NCBI RefSeq assembly: GCF_000202635.1
Contig: NC_015125.1
Location: forward strand, 3,782,001-3,846,000
Direction: 5' to 3'
Length of the DNA: 64,000 bases
Source of the DNA: Microbacterium testaceum StLB037
GTDB taxonomy: Bacteria; Actinomycetota; Actinomycetes; Actinomycetales; Microbacteriaceae
Of this stretch, positions 20,398-30,478 are shown piece by piece (position 1 is the stretch's first letter; every line of letters begins with the position of its first letter). The position numbers were made by a program, and so were the translations under genes. The notes beneath the pieces are model-generated. The model was not told the origin of the DNA and did no database searches. It saw only the letters and a program-made list of their open reading frames with translations.

Positions 20398-20552
20398 TAA
20401 CATGAATCGGCTCGAAACAGGGTTTTCGGGCATCCCCTCCTTCCTGTGATCACCTTCCGGTGCGCCCCGGCGTGCGCTCCGGATCGGGCGGAAGGGGGCG
20501 ATACGCCCGCGAGCCGCGAAAGGCGCGGCCGCGTCATCGGAAGGAGAACTTC
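20398..20552 (+). promoter_or_regulatory. rpsD promoter and structured leader
   Basis: A -10 box TAACAT (20398-20403) would give a leader of about 140 bases, long for this genome. It contains a GGGCG-ATA-CGCCC hairpin (20496-20508) and further GC-rich pairing. AAGGAG (20541-20546) sets the rpsD start. S4 often represses its own mRNA, so this is a candidate autoregulatory leader; no known motif was matched. Confidence 0.4.
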
Positions 20553-21182
20553 GTGACCACGAAGTCTCAGGACCGCCGCAAGGTGCGTCTGTCGCGCGCC
20601 CTCGGCGTCGCGCTCACCCCCAAGGCCGCCCGCTACCTCGAGAAGCGTCCCTACGCTCCGGGTGAGCACGGTCGCACCAAGCGCAAGGCCGACAGCGACT
20701 ACGCCGTCCGTCTGCGCGAGAAGCAGCGTCTGCGCGAGCAGTACGGCATCCGCGAGAAGCAGCTGCGCATCGCGTTCAACGAGGCCCGCCGCACCGACGG
20801 CCTGACCGGTGAGAACCTGGTCGAGCTGCTCGAGATGCGTCTGGACGCCCTCGTCGTGCGTTCGGGCTTCGCCCGCACCACCGCGCAGGCTCGCCAGCTC
20901 GTCGTGCACCGCCACATCCTGGTCGACGGCCAGCTCGTGGACCGCCCGTCGTTCCGCGTGAAGCCGGGGCAGCAGATCCACGTCAAGCCGAAGAGCGAGG
21001 GCCTCGAGCCCTTCCAGGTCGCCGCCGCCGGCGGGCACGCAGAAGTGCTGCCCCCCGTCCCGGGCTACCTCGAGGTCGACCTCTCGACGCTCCAGGCGAA
21101 GCTCGTGCGTCGCCCCAAGCGCGCCGAGGTGCCCGTCACGTGTGACGTGCAGCTCGTCGTCGAGTACTACGCCGCCCGCTGA
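20553..21182 (+). CDS. rpsD: 30S ribosomal protein S4
   Basis: Primary 16S rRNA-binding protein of the small subunit. 209 residues, chosen start GTG at 20553 with AAGGAG 6 bases upstream. The S4 RNA-binding domain is MRLDALVVRSGFARTTAQAR through QLVDRPSFRVKPGQQI. The N-terminal 60 residues lack cysteines, so this is the zinc-free (C-minus) form. It stands alone beside rarA, not in an rpoA-type operon, and has its own promoter and terminator. Confidence 0.97.
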   Translation: MTTKSQDRRKVRLSRALGVALTPKAARYLEKRPYAPGEHGRTKRKADSDYAVRLREKQRLREQYGIREKQLRIAFNEARRTDGLTGENLVELLEMRLDALVVRSGFARTTAQARQLVVHRHILVDGQLVDRPSFRVKPGQQIHVKPKSEGLEPFQVAAAGGHAEVLPPVPGYLEVDLSTLQAKLVRRPKRAEVPVTCDVQLVVEYYAAR

Positions 21183-21196
21183 TCCCAGCGAGCACA

Positions 21197-21228
21197 CGAA
21201 GGGCGTCGGGTTCTCCCGGCGCCCTTCG
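21197..21228 (+). terminator. rpsD terminator
   Basis: Stem CGAAGGGCG (21197-21205) pairs with CGCCCTTCG (21220-21228). It is extended inward by TCGGG/CCCGG around a TTCT loop, giving 14 pairs with one G-U. The downstream bases TCGTTC are only weakly T-rich. Confidence 0.8.
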
Positions 21229-21323
21229 TCGTTCCCGATCCGGTCGCCGGACGCGCGCGCCGCGGGGGCCGTCGCCTACGATGAAGGATGCCGCGACCGC
21301 GGCGCTGTATCGAGGAAGAAGTG

Positions 21324-21596
21324 GTGATCGTGAGAAGCCTCGTCTGGTTCGCCTTCGGCATCGTCGGTGGTTTCGTCGCCGCCCACCTGGTGAACAAGGA
21401 CCCCCGCGGCCAGGAGCTGTTCGCGCAGCTCGACTCGCGCATCGGCGAGTTCACCGACCGGATGAGCGACGCCTATCACGAGCAGGAAACGCGTCTCTCG
21501 GAGATCGTCGACGACGTCAAGGGCGTCGCCGCCTCCGCCGGTGCGGCCCTCGACAACGCCGCCGACACGGCGCGCTCGGCATCCTCGTCCGACTGA
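21324..21596 (+). CDS. Conserved small membrane-anchored protein of unknown function
   Basis: 90 residues with one N-terminal hydrophobic helix (LVWFAFGIVGGFVAAHLV, about 6-24), then a hydrophilic, likely helical region (LFAQLDSRIGEFTDRMSDAY) and an Ala/Ser-rich end. I chose GTG 21324 because GAGGA lies about 7 bases upstream (21312-21316). GTG 21321 and ATG 21288 are alternatives; a TACGAT box at 21277-21282 would start the transcript near 21288. It sits between rpsD and alaS. Confidence 0.65.
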   Translation: MIVRSLVWFAFGIVGGFVAAHLVNKDPRGQELFAQLDSRIGEFTDRMSDAYHEQETRLSEIVDDVKGVAASAGAALDNAADTARSASSSD

Positions 21597-21657
21597 CCTT
21601 CCGGCATCCCGCCCCCGGCGCCGGGGGAGGATCCGCACGCCCATCGAAAGATTCGCC

Positions 21658-24327
21658 ATGAAAACCGCCGAGATCGCCCAGCGCTTCCTCGACTTCTTCG
21701 AGAAGAAGAATCACACGATCGTCCCCTCGGCCTCGCTCGTCACCGACGACCCGGCCCTGCTGTTCACCGTGGCGGGCATGGTGCCCTTCATCCCGTACCT
21801 CAGCGGGGTCGTGCCGCCGCCCTACCCGCGCGCGGCCGACGTGCAGAAGTGCATCCGCACGAACGACATCGAGGAGGTCGGCAAGACCCCTCGCCACGGC
21901 ACCTTCTTCCAGATGCTCGGCAACTGGTCGTTCGGCGACTACTTCAAGGAAGACGCGATCCGCTTCGCGTGGGAGCTGCTGACCGCTCCTGAGGCCGAGG
22001 GCGGCCTCGCCTTCGACCCGAAGGATCTGTGGGTCACCGTCTACGAAGAGGACGACGAGGCCCGCGACCTCTGGCTGAAGCTGAGCACCCTTCCCGACGA
22101 GCGCATCCAGCGCCTCGGCAAGGACACCAACTACTGGTCGACGGGTCTTCCCGGCCCCGCAGGCCCCTGCTCGGAGATCTTCTTCGACCGCGGCCCCGCC
22201 TACGGCATCGACGGTGGCCCCGCCACCGACGACGACCGGTACGTCGAGATCTGGAACCTCGTGTTCATGCAGTACGAGATCACGAACGTGCGCTCGAAGT
22301 ACGACTTCGACATCGTCGGCGAACTCCCCGCGAAGAACATCGACACCGGCATGGGCCTGGAGCGCATCGCGTTCATCAAGCAGGGCGTCGACAACATGTA
22401 CGAGACCGACCAGGTGCGCCCCGTGCTGGACCTGGCGGCGAAGCTGGCGGGCAAGGCGTACGGCGCCGAATCGCACGAGGACGATGTGCGCCTGCGCATC
22501 GTCGCCGACCACGTGCGGTCCTCCCTGATGCTCCTCGCCGACGGCGTGACCCCCTCGAACGAGGGCCGCGGCTACATCCTCCGCCGCATCATGCGCCGTG
22601 CGATCCGCTCGATGCGCCTGCTCGGGGTCGAGGGGGCGACCTTCCCCGAGCTGTTCGCCGCCTCGCGCGACGCCATGAAGGAGTCCTACCCCGAGGTCGA
22701 GGCCGACTACGCCCGCCTCTCGGCGTACGCGATCGCCGAGGAGCAGACGTTCCTGCGCACGCTCGCTGCCGGTTCCGCCATCCTCGACCAGTCGGTGGCG
22801 GAAGCCAAGAACGGCGGGGGCACCACCCTCTCGGGCTCCGAGGCTTTCCTTCTCCACGACACGTACGGCTTCCCGATCGACCTCACGCTCGAGATCGCCG
22901 AAGAGGCGGGCCTGTCCGTCGACCGCGGCGCCTTCGACCAGCTCATGCTGGAGCAGCGCACGCGCGCCAAGGCCGACGCCCGAGCCCGCAAGGGGGCGAT
23001 CGCCGATCAGAGCGCGTACCGCGAGTTCCGCGCGCTCGGTGAGACCGTGTTCACCGGATACACCGAGCTGCAGACCGAGTCGAAGGTCCTCGGCATCCTC
23101 GTCGACGGTCAGGGGACCGACCGCGCATCCGAGGGTCAGATCGCCGAGATCATCACGGGCGAGACCGCGCTGTACGCCGAGTCCGGCGGCCAGGTCGCCG
23201 ACAAGGGCACGATCGTCGGCCCGGGCTACGAACTCGAAGTGCTGGATGTGCAGCGACCGGTTCCGGGCCTGATCAGCCACACCGTCGAGGTCACGACCGG
23301 AGAGGTCTCGGTCGGCGCGCCCGCCACGACGGTCGTCGACGCACTGAACCGCCATTCCGCGCAGCAGGCGCACTCGGCCACGCACCTCGTGCACGCCGCG
23401 ATCCGCGACACCCTCGGCAAGACGGCGACGCAGACCGGCTCGCTCAACCGCGCCGGTTACATGCGCTTCGACTTCAGCTGGGGGTCGGCGCTCTCTCCCG
23501 AGACCCGCACCGAGATCGAGGACATCGCGAACAACGCGGTGCGCGACAACCTCGAGGTCACCACGCGCGTGATGTCGCTCGACGAAGCCAAGGCCGCGGG
23601 CGCCATGGCGCTGTTCGGCGAGAAGTACGGCGACACCGTGCGCATGGTCGACATCGGCGGCCCGTGGTCGCGCGAGCTCTGCGGAGGCACGCACGTGGCC
23701 CGCAGCTCCGAGATCGGCCTGGTCAACCTCGTCGGCGAGCAGTCGGTGGGCGCCTCCAACCGCCGCGTCGAAGCGCTCGTCGGCCTCGACGCCTTCCGCG
23801 ACCTCGCCGCCGAGCGCGCGATCGTGTCGCAGTTGTCGACGTCGCTCAAGACCCCGCGCGAGCAGCTCACCAGTCGCATCGCCGAACTCGCGGCGAACCT
23901 CAAGGCCGCGGAGAAGAAGATCGCCGCCTTCGAGGCGCAGGCCCTGACCGGTCGCCTGCCCCAGCTGGTCGAGGCGGCCATCTCGGTCGGCACCGTGCGC
24001 GTCGTGGCCGAGAGCCTCGGCGAAGGCGCATCGGCCGACGACGTGCGCTCGCTCGCCCTGCAGGTACGCGACCGTCTCGGCACCGATCCCGCCGTCGTGG
24101 CCCTCGCGTCGGTCGCCGGGGGTCGTGCCACGGTCGTCGTCGTCACCAACGAGTCCGCGCGCGAACGCGGACTCGCCGCCGGCGCGCTCGCCAAGGCGGC
24201 CGCCGGGATCCTCGGTGGCGGCGGAGGCGGACGTCCCGACGTCGCCCAGGGCGGGGGAACGGATGCCACGGCCCTTCCGCAGGCGCTCGAGGGCATCGTC
24301 GCGGACGTGCGGGCGACCACCGCGTGA
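21658..24327 (+). CDS. alaS: Alanine--tRNA ligase
   Basis: Class II synthetase for tRNA-Ala with editing. The 889 residues from the ATG at 21658 start with the family pattern EIAQRFLDFFEKKNHT. FTVAGMVPFIPYLSG and HGTFFQMLGNWSFGDYFKE belong to the catalytic core. The editing site has HSATHLVHAAIRDTLG (HxxxH) and CGGTHVARSSEIG. The C-Ala domain ends with a Gly-rich GGGGGGRPDVAQGGG. The start of ruvX overlaps the stop. Confidence 0.97.
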   Translation: MKTAEIAQRFLDFFEKKNHTIVPSASLVTDDPALLFTVAGMVPFIPYLSGVVPPPYPRAADVQKCIRTNDIEEVGKTPRHGTFFQMLGNWSFGDYFKEDAIRFAWELLTAPEAEGGLAFDPKDLWVTVYEEDDEARDLWLKLSTLPDERIQRLGKDTNYWSTGLPGPAGPCSEIFFDRGPAYGIDGGPATDDDRYVEIWNLVFMQYEITNVRSKYDFDIVGELPAKNIDTGMGLERIAFIKQGVDNMYETDQVRPVLDLAAKLAGKAYGAESHEDDVRLRIVADHVRSSLMLLADGVTPSNEGRGYILRRIMRRAIRSMRLLGVEGATFPELFAASRDAMKESYPEVEADYARLSAYAIAEEQTFLRTLAAGSAILDQSVAEAKNGGGTTLSGSEAFLLHDTYGFPIDLTLEIAEEAGLSVDRGAFDQLMLEQRTRAKADARARKGAIADQSAYREFRALGETVFTGYTELQTESKVLGILVDGQGTDRASEGQIAEIITGETALYAESGGQVADKGTIVGPGYELEVLDVQRPVPGLISHTVEVTTGEVSVGAPATTVVDALNRHSAQQAHSATHLVHAAIRDTLGKTATQTGSLNRAGYMRFDFSWGSALSPETRTEIEDIANNAVRDNLEVTTRVMSLDEAKAAGAMALFGEKYGDTVRMVDIGGPWSRELCGGTHVARSSEIGLVNLVGEQSVGASNRRVEALVGLDAFRDLAAERAIVSQLSTSLKTPREQLTSRIAELAANLKAAEKKIAAFEAQALTGRLPQLVEAAISVGTVRVVAESLGEGASADDVRSLALQVRDRLGTDPAVVALASVAGGRATVVVVTNESARERGLAAGALAKAAAGILGGGGGGRPDVAQGGGTDATALPQALEGIVADVRATTA

Positions 24328-24797
24328 CGGGATTCCGGCGGGGCATCCGTCTGGGGATCGATGTCGGCCGCGCCCGAGTGGGCGTGGCCCGCTCCGATCC
24401 CGACGGAGTGCTGGCCGTTCCCGTCGAGACGGTTCCGCGCAAAGGGGAACCGGTGCGACGCATCGTCGCCCTCGCCGCAGAATACGAGGCGTTCGAGGTG
24501 CTGGTCGGACTCCCGCTCAATCTGCGGGGCGAGGACACCGCGTCGACCGCGGACGCACGCGCCTTCGCCCAGGAGTTGGCGGCCGCGCTGGCGGCGCCTG
24601 TACGACTCGTCGACGAGCGCCTCAGCACGGTGTCCGCGCACGGCGTGCTCCGGCAGGCAGGTCGTTCTCAGCGGGATTCTCGTAGCATTGTGGATCAAGT
24701 CGCCGCTGTGGTTCTGCTGCAGCAGGCGCTCGACGTGGAGCGACAGTCCGGCGAGCCGGCCGGACCCGCCGTCACACCGGGACAGGAGCCCGCCTGA
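24324..24797 (+). CDS. ruvX: RuvX/YqgF-type RNase H-fold nuclease
   Basis: A 157-residue RNase H-like protein related to RuvC and implicated in 16S rRNA 5'-end processing (YqgF). Seen are RLGIDVGRARVGVARSD with the first catalytic Asp near residue 12, EVLVGLPLNLRGE, and VRLVDERLSTVSAHG near 95. A late IVDQVAAVVLLQQ carries the last acid. The GTG start overlaps the alaS stop (GTGA), and mltG begins right after it, the usual alaS-ruvX-mltG order. Confidence 0.92.
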   Translation: MTGFRRGIRLGIDVGRARVGVARSDPDGVLAVPVETVPRKGEPVRRIVALAAEYEAFEVLVGLPLNLRGEDTASTADARAFAQELAAALAAPVRLVDERLSTVSAHGVLRQAGRSQRDSRSIVDQVAAVVLLQQALDVERQSGEPAGPAVTPGQEPA

Positions 24798-24798
24798 C

Positions 24799-26655
24799 AT
24801 GCCCGAAAACGACCCCAACGCCAACGACCCCTTCGCCGAACTGTACGGACGGCTGCCCGACCCCCGCGCAGCCGCTTCGGACAGTGCTCGGCGACGCTCG
24901 ACACCGACCGACGAGTCGGCCGACACGTCCGGTCCGCAGACGCCTCCGTCGCGTCGCGCGGCGCGTGCGGCCCGCGCGCAGACCGGCCCGACCGCCGCCC
25001 AGCCTGCCGCCCCCACGGCGCCCGAGGCCGTGGCATCCGTGACTCCACAGCCCGCGGCCGAGCCGACGCGCGGGGCGCGGTCCGAGGAGCAGGCGCCGGC
25101 GCAGCCCGCAGCTCCGAAGCCCGCCGTGTCGCAGCCGACCGCCGTGAGCTCGGCTCAGCCGCCGGCAGACGCCTCCGCGCGCGCCGCTCAGCCGGCCGCT
25201 GCTCAGCCGGCCGCAGCGCGCACCCCCGCCGCGCAAACGCCCGCGGCGCAGACCCCCGCAGCGCAAACGCCCGCCGCGCAACCGCCCGCGGCGCGCACCC
25301 CCGGGGCGCAGCCCCCCGCACCGCAAACCCCTGCAGCACGCACCCCCGCACCGCAGACCCCCGACGAGACCGCACGCCGCACCGCCGCCGCGCAGCAGCC
25401 CACCCAGCAGATGCCGATCGCCCGGCCCGAGCGCGAGCCCGCGCTCGTAGGGGCGACGGCCGGCTCCGCGGGGGCCGACGGCTCCGTCCCGAGCGGCTCG
25501 CTCGAAGACCTCTTCACCGGCCGCGCGCACACCGATCAGATCGGCGCTCCCGCACCGCGGCCTCCGAAGAAGCGCCGCCGCACGGGGGGATGGATCGCAC
25601 TGACGATCGTCCTGGTGATCCTCGGCGGACTGGCGGGCGGAGGGTTCGCCCTCTGGAACACCTACGGCGAGCGGGTCCAAGCCTTCTTCGGCACGGGTGA
25701 GTCGCTGGACTACGAGGCCGGAATGGCCAACGGCGAAGCGCGCGTCACAATCGTCTCGGGAGACACCGGCGAGTCGGTGTCTCCGAAGATGTTCGAGGCC
25801 GGGGTCACCAAGGCCTCCAACTCGCTGTACAAGTACATGGTCGACAACTCCGTGGGCTTCACCTTCCAGCCCGGCGTGTACAAGCTGCAGAAGGAGATGA
25901 CGTCGGAGGCGGTCATCGCGGCCCTCCGCGACCCGGCGACCCGGCTCGACAGCTCCGTCCAGCTGCGCGAGGGGCTGACCCTCGAGCAGTCGCTCGATGC
26001 GATCTCGGAGCAGGCCGGCATCCCGCGCGCCGATCTCGACGCCGCTGTCGCCGACCCGTCGCAGTACGGCGTGCCCGCCTCGACGCTCGAGGGTTGGATC
26101 TTCCCCGCGACCTACGACTTCGACGACGGCGTCACCGCGAAAGACGTCATCACGCGCATGGTGCAGCGCACCGTGCAGTCGCTCGATCAAGCCGGCGTCC
26201 CCGAGGCGGATCGCGAGCGGATCCTCATCATCGCCTCGATCATCGAGCGCGAGGCGCGCGCGTCCGACGACTTCTACAAGGTGTCACGCGTCATCGAGAA
26301 CCGCCTGCAGCCGGACAACGACGAGACGCACGGACTGCTGCAGATGGACTCGACGGCGCAGTACGGCGTGGGGGAGATCGGCGCGGGATCCTCGTCGTCG
26401 TCCGAGAACGCCCTGACGAGCGACAACCCGTGGAACACCTACATCCACCCCGGTCTTCCCATCGGACCGATCGCCAACGCGGGAGACCTCGCGATCGATG
26501 CGGCGATGCACCCGGCGGACGGTGACTGGTACTACTTCACGACCGTGAACCTAGCGACGGGCGAGACGGTGTTCTCGACGACCTACGCCGACCAGCTCAA
26601 GGCCGTCGACCAGTTCCAGCAGTGGTGCCGCGACAACCCCGACGGCGGATGCTGA
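24799..26655 (+). CDS. mltG: Endolytic murein transglycosylase MltG
   Basis: Cuts nascent peptidoglycan strands at the membrane. It is 618 residues, far longer than E. coli MltG (340), because of a disordered cytoplasmic Ala/Pro/Gln/Thr-rich region (about 30-245) that includes ten 5-residue repeats. One membrane helix lies at about 263-285 (WIALTIVLVILGGLAGGGF). The YceG domain has the catalytic Glu in IIASIIEREARAS (about 484) and GLLQMDSTAQYGVG. The ATG start has AGGAG 10 bases upstream. The end overlaps aroE by 7 bases. Confidence 0.94.
   Translation: MPENDPNANDPFAELYGRLPDPRAAASDSARRRSTPTDESADTSGPQTPPSRRAARAARAQTGPTAAQPAAPTAPEAVASVTPQPAAEPTRGARSEEQAPAQPAAPKPAVSQPTAVSSAQPPADASARAAQPAAAQPAAARTPAAQTPAAQTPAAQTPAAQPPAARTPGAQPPAPQTPAARTPAPQTPDETARRTAAAQQPTQQMPIARPEREPALVGATAGSAGADGSVPSGSLEDLFTGRAHTDQIGAPAPRPPKKRRRTGGWIALTIVLVILGGLAGGGFALWNTYGERVQAFFGTGESLDYEAGMANGEARVTIVSGDTGESVSPKMFEAGVTKASNSLYKYMVDNSVGFTFQPGVYKLQKEMTSEAVIAALRDPATRLDSSVQLREGLTLEQSLDAISEQAGIPRADLDAAVADPSQYGVPASTLEGWIFPATYDFDDGVTAKDVITRMVQRTVQSLDQAGVPEADRERILIIASIIEREARASDDFYKVSRVIENRLQPDNDETHGLLQMDSTAQYGVGEIGAGSSSSSENALTSDNPWNTYIHPGLPIGPIANAGDLAIDAAMHPADGDWYYFTTVNLATGETVFSTTYADQLKAVDQFQQWCRDNPDGGC
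25216..25365 (+). repeat. 15-base minisatellite in mltG
   Basis: Ten consecutive 15-base units of the form GCG-CAR/CGC-ACS-CCC-GCN encode AQTPA/ARTPA-like pentapeptides. Because the unit is a multiple of three, copy-number change would keep the frame. Confidence 0.8.
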
Positions 26656-27485
26656 CGGCGACCCGGCTCGCCGTCTGGGGAGACCCGATCGACCACTCGC
26701 GGTCGCCGGCGCTGCACACGGCGGCGTACCGCGAGCTCGGTCTTTCCTGGACGTACGGGCGACAGAGGGTGGCCGAGGCGGAGTTCCCCGCGCACCTGGC
26801 TGAGTTGGATGCCACGTGGCGGGGGCTCTCGCTCACGATGCCGCTGAAGAACGCCGCGTTCCGTAAGGCTGTCGCGCTCGACGACGCGGCGCGACGCACG
26901 GGCGCCGTCAACACCTACCTCCTCACGACCGAGGGCCCGCGCGGGTTCAACACTGACGTCGGCGGCCTGGCGCGTGCGCTGCGCGAGGCGGGCGTGGTCG
27001 AACCGAATACCGCGCGGATTCTCGGCGCCGGCGCCACGGCCACCTCCGCGGTGCTGTCCCTTTGCGAACGCGGCGTGCGGCACGTGGAGGTGGTGGCCCG
27101 GCGCCCGGAGGCCGTCGTCCCCCTGCGCGAGCTCGGGGAGTCGATCGGCGTGGAGATCACTCGGGGGTCCTTCAACGATCCCCACGCGCCCCTGCCCGTC
27201 GACGTCACCATCGCGGCTCTGCCGGGGCAGGTCGACGTGGGTCCCGGCATCCGTCCCTTCGCCGAGAACGGCGGGCTGCTCGTTGACGTCGTCTACGGTA
27301 ACTGGCCGACAGCCCTCGCCGAACGGTGGCGTGACGCGGGCAACGAGGCGATCAACGGGCTCCCGATGCTGCTGCACCAGGCCCTGCTGCAAGTGCGCAT
27401 CTTCGTCGGCGGCGATCCGGCTGTGCCCCTGGATCGCGAGGACGCCGTGCTGGCCGCGATGCGCACCGCGCTCGTGGGAGACTAG
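26649..27485 (+). CDS. aroE: Shikimate dehydrogenase (biosynthetic copy)
   Basis: NADPH-dependent reduction of 3-dehydroshikimate to shikimate in aromatic amino acid synthesis. 278 residues from the ATG at 26649. Substrate-binding parts are [13 protein letters not shown], the catalytic Lys in [10 protein letters not shown] (about 67) and the Asp in [12 protein letters not shown]. The nucleotide loop is [12 protein letters not shown]. The start overlaps mltG by 7 bases and aroC follows after 4 bases, so it belongs to the aroE-C-K-B operon. A second, divergent copy lies at 31812-32717. Confidence 0.93.
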   Translation: MLTATRLAVWGDPIDHSRSPALHTAAYRELGLSWTYGRQRVAEAEFPAHLAELDATWRGLSLTMPLKNAAFRKAVALDDAARRTGAVNTYLLTTEGPRGFNTDVGGLARALREAGVVEPNTARILGAGATATSAVLSLCERGVRHVEVVARRPEAVVPLRELGESIGVEITRGSFNDPHAPLPVDVTIAALPGQVDVGPGIRPFAENGGLLVDVVYGNWPTALAERWRDAGNEAINGLPMLLHQALLQVRIFVGGDPAVPLDREDAVLAAMRTALVGD

Positions 27486-27489
27486 GGGA

Positions 27490-28716
27490 ATGCTTCGCGT
27501 TCTCACGGCCGGCGAGTCCCACGGCCCCGAACTGATCGCCCTCATGGAGGGGATGCCGGCCGGCGTGCCCGTCTCATCCGCGCAGATCCGCGCCGAACTC
27601 GCGCGTCGTCGCCTCGGCTACGGCCGCGGCTCTCGTATGAAGTTCGAAGAAGACGAGCTGACGCTGTCCACGGGCATCGTGCACGGCTTCACCATCGGCA
27701 GCCCGATCGCGCTGCGCATCGGGAACACCGAGTGGCCGAAGTGGACCGAGGTCATGAGCCCCGAGCCGATCGAGCTGTCCGACAAGTCGCGTGGCCGCGG
27801 CGCCGCGCTCACGCGCCCGCGTCCCGGCCACGCCGACCTCGTCGGCATGCAGAAGTACGGCTTCGACGAGGCCCGCCCGATCCTGGAGCGCGCCTCCGCC
27901 CGCGAGACGGCCGCCCGCGTGGCCCTCGGTGCGATCGCCCGCTCGTTCCTCGGCGAGCTCGGCATCCGTCTCGTGAGCCACACGCTCTCGATCGGTCCGG
28001 TCCGCGTGCCCGACGACGCCGCGTTCCCGTCACCCGACGACGTCGACTCCCTCGACGCCGATCCGCTGCGCTGCTTCCACCCCGAGACGAGCGCGGCCAT
28101 GGTCGCCGAGGTCGACGCCGCGAAGAAGGACGGCGACACGCTCGGCGGCGTCGTCGAGGTCCTCGCCTACGGCCTGCCGCCGGGGCTCGGCTCCCACGTG
28201 CAGTGGGACCGTCGACTGGATGCCAAGCTCGCTCAGGCGCTGATGAGCATTCAAGCGATCAAGGGCGTGGAGGTCGGCGACGGCTTCCTTACCACGACCC
28301 GTCGCGGCTCGCGAGCCCACGACGAGCTGTTCGCCACGGGCGACGGCATCACACGCTCCTCCGACCGCGCGGGCGGCACCGAGGGCGGCATGTCGACGGG
28401 CACCGTGCTGCGCGTGCGCGCGGGCATGAAGCCCATCGCCACGATCCCGAAGGCGCTGCGCACCGTCGACGTCGCCACCGGCGACACCGCGGCCGCGCAC
28501 CACCAGCGTTCCGACGTCTGCGCCGTTCCCGCCGCCGGCGTCGTGGCCGAGGCCATGGTCGCCGTCACTCTCGCCGACGCCGTGCTCGAGAAGTTCGGCG
28601 GCGACAACATCGCCGAGACGCGACGCAACCTCGAGTCCTACCTCGCGAACCTCCCCGAGACGCTGCGCACGACCGACGCGTCCGACGCCGCGCTGCTCGC
28701 GCATGACCTCGCCTGA
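27490..28716 (+). CDS. aroC: Chorismate synthase
   Basis: Uses reduced FMN to turn EPSP into chorismate, the last common step. 408 residues from the ATG at 27490. The three family signatures are present: [18 protein letters not shown] near the start, [18 protein letters not shown] with [14 protein letters not shown], and [15 protein letters not shown] near 300. GGGGAA directly precedes the ATG. The end overlaps aroK by 14 bases. Confidence 0.97.
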   Translation: MLRVLTAGESHGPELIALMEGMPAGVPVSSAQIRAELARRRLGYGRGSRMKFEEDELTLSTGIVHGFTIGSPIALRIGNTEWPKWTEVMSPEPIELSDKSRGRGAALTRPRPGHADLVGMQKYGFDEARPILERASARETAARVALGAIARSFLGELGIRLVSHTLSIGPVRVPDDAAFPSPDDVDSLDADPLRCFHPETSAAMVAEVDAAKKDGDTLGGVVEVLAYGLPPGLGSHVQWDRRLDAKLAQALMSIQAIKGVEVGDGFLTTTRRGSRAHDELFATGDGITRSSDRAGGTEGGMSTGTVLRVRAGMKPIATIPKALRTVDVATGDTAAAHHQRSDVCAVPAAGVVAEAMVAVTLADAVLEKFGGDNIAETRRNLESYLANLPETLRTTDASDAALLAHDLA

Positions 28717-29278
28717 GCCGGTGAACACCGAGGCGACGGTCCGGAATGCCGGAACGCCCGCCGCCTCGGCCGTCGTGCTCATCGGCCCCATGGGGGCGGG
28801 CAAGACCAGCGTCGGACGCCGTGTCGCGCGCGCGCTCGGCACGCCGTTCACCGACACCGACAAGCTCGTCGTGCGCGACCACGGGCCGATCCCGGCGTTG
28901 TTCGTCGCCCACGGCGAGCCGCACTTCCGGGCCCTCGAGCGCGAGGCGGTCGTCGAGGCGCTGGGCCGGGGCGGCGTCGTCGCGCTCGGCGGGGGAGCGG
29001 TTCTCGACCCGCTGACCCGCGAACGCCTGCGGGAGCACCGCGTGGTGCTGCTGACCGTGGCCCCGCACGTCGTGGCATCCCGGATCCACGGAGACGAGCG
29101 GCCCCTGCTCGGCGGCGAAGACCCCGTCGCGCGCTGGCTGCGCATCTTCGAGGAGAGGCGGCCCGTGTACGAGCAGACCGCCGACATCGCATTCGACACC
29201 TCGTCGGGCCCGCTCGCGCGGGTCGTCGACGACATCGTGGCCTGGGCACGCCGTGTGCCGGCCGGAGAGACGGCATGA
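28703..29278 (+). CDS. aroK: Shikimate kinase
   Basis: ATP-dependent phosphorylation of shikimate. In 191 residues, Walker A is [15 protein letters not shown] (about 30-45). FTDTDKLVV holds the magnesium-binding Asp, FRALEREAV the shikimate-binding Arg, and ALGGGAVLD the glycine-rich shikimate loop. The N-terminus is about 25 residues longer than usual. A later start (for example GTG 28721) is possible, but the ATG at 28703 inside aroC fits the operon. Confidence 0.94.
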   Translation: MTSPEPVNTEATVRNAGTPAASAVVLIGPMGAGKTSVGRRVARALGTPFTDTDKLVVRDHGPIPALFVAHGEPHFRALEREAVVEALGRGGVVALGGGAVLDPLTRERLREHRVVLLTVAPHVVASRIHGDERPLLGGEDPVARWLRIFEERRPVYEQTADIAFDTSSGPLARVVDDIVAWARRVPAGETA

Positions 29279-30351
29279 CCGACACCACCACCATCAGCGT
29301 CGCCGGGGACTCCGGCTACGACATCACGATCGGCCGCGGCCTCCTCGCGTCGCTGGGCGAGGTGCTGCCGGCGGCGGCGCAGAAGGTGCTCGTCGTTCAC
29401 CCGCCGACGCTCGCGAAACAGGCCGAAGCGCTGCGGGCCCAGCTGATGGGCGACCGCCAGGTGCTGCTCGCCGAGATCCCGGATGCCGAGGCCGGCAAGC
29501 GCGTGGAAGTCGCGGCGTTCTGCTGGCAGGTCATGGGACAGGCCGACTTCACGCGCACCGACGTCGTGATCGGCTTCGGCGGGGGAGCGGTCACCGACCT
29601 CGCCGGCTTCGTGGCCGCGACGTGGCTGCGCGGCGTCGCGCTCGTCCAGGTGCCGACGACCGTGCTCGGCATGGTGGATGCGGCCGTGGGCGGCAAGACC
29701 GGCATCAACACCGCGGAGGGGAAGAACCTCGTCGGCGCGTTCTGGCCGCCGGTCGCCGTGGTGTGCGACCTCGACCTGCTCGACACGCTGTCGAAGAACG
29801 AGGCGACCGCCGGATTCGCCGAAGTCGTCAAGGCGGGTTTCATCTGGCATCCGGAGATCCTCGATCTCATCGAGGCCGACCCGTCGGGGATCGTGGACCC
29901 GCGCGGCGACGCATTCCGCCGCTGCGTCGAATTGGCCATCGACATGAAGGCGCGCGTCGTGGGCGAAGACCTGCGCGAGGCGGGGCTGCGCGAGGTGCTG
30001 AACTACGGTCACACCCTCGGGCACGCGATCGAGCACGCCGAGCGCTACCGCTGGCGTCACGGCGCCGCGATCTCGGTGGGCATGGTGTTCGCGGCCGAGC
30101 TGTCACGGCTCGCCGGACGCCTGTCCGACGACGTCGCGCAGCGCCACCGCACGGTTCTCGAGTCGCTCGGGCTGCCGACGACGTATCGCGCCGGGGCGTT
30201 CCAGACGCTCAAGGCCACGATGCAGCGCGACAAGAAGAGCCGCGGCGCGATGCTGCGCTTCATCGTGCTCGACGACCTCGCTCGCCCGACCGTGCTGCAG
30301 GCGCCGGACGAGTCGCTGCTGTTCGCGGCATATCAGGAGGTCGGGGCGTAG
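29275..30351 (+). CDS. aroB: 3-Dehydroquinate synthase
   Basis: NAD- and zinc-dependent cyclisation of DAHP to 3-dehydroquinate. The 358 residues contain [17 protein letters not shown] (NAD loop), [28 protein letters not shown] and the metal site [12 protein letters not shown]. The ATGA overlap with aroK gives coupling. In most actinobacteria aroQ follows directly; here the catabolic cassette intervenes. Confidence 0.97.
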   Translation: MTDTTTISVAGDSGYDITIGRGLLASLGEVLPAAAQKVLVVHPPTLAKQAEALRAQLMGDRQVLLAEIPDAEAGKRVEVAAFCWQVMGQADFTRTDVVIGFGGGAVTDLAGFVAATWLRGVALVQVPTTVLGMVDAAVGGKTGINTAEGKNLVGAFWPPVAVVCDLDLLDTLSKNEATAGFAEVVKAGFIWHPEILDLIEADPSGIVDPRGDAFRRCVELAIDMKARVVGEDLREAGLREVLNYGHTLGHAIEHAERYRWRHGAAISVGMVFAAELSRLAGRLSDDVAQRHRTVLESLGLPTTYRAGAFQTLKATMQRDKKSRGAMLRFIVLDDLARPTVLQAPDESLLFAAYQEVGA

Positions 30352-30435
30352 ATCCGCGCGAACCTCGCAGCTTCCCCCCGGAATCCTGCGAGGTTTCGTC
30401 GTTTCTGCGAGAGACGGCACGCCCCACCCGCGAAG

Positions 30436-30465
30436 CGGCCCCGCCTCCGGACGGAGACGGGGCCG
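30436..30465. terminator. Bidirectional terminator between aroB and the MHS transporter
   Basis: CGGCCCCG pairs with CGGGGCCG (30436-30443/30458-30465). Inner CTCC/GGAG pairs follow after one C-A mismatch. It lies between the convergent aroB and transporter genes, 84 bases after aroB and 13 bases after the transporter stop. Confidence 0.75.
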
Positions 30466-30478
30466 TTCGACGTCGGGA

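Noticed and set aside
25216..25365. Signs that the mltG repeat marks a frameshift or assembly error
   Set aside because: All ten units keep the frame and the protein resumes with a proper membrane helix and YceG domain.
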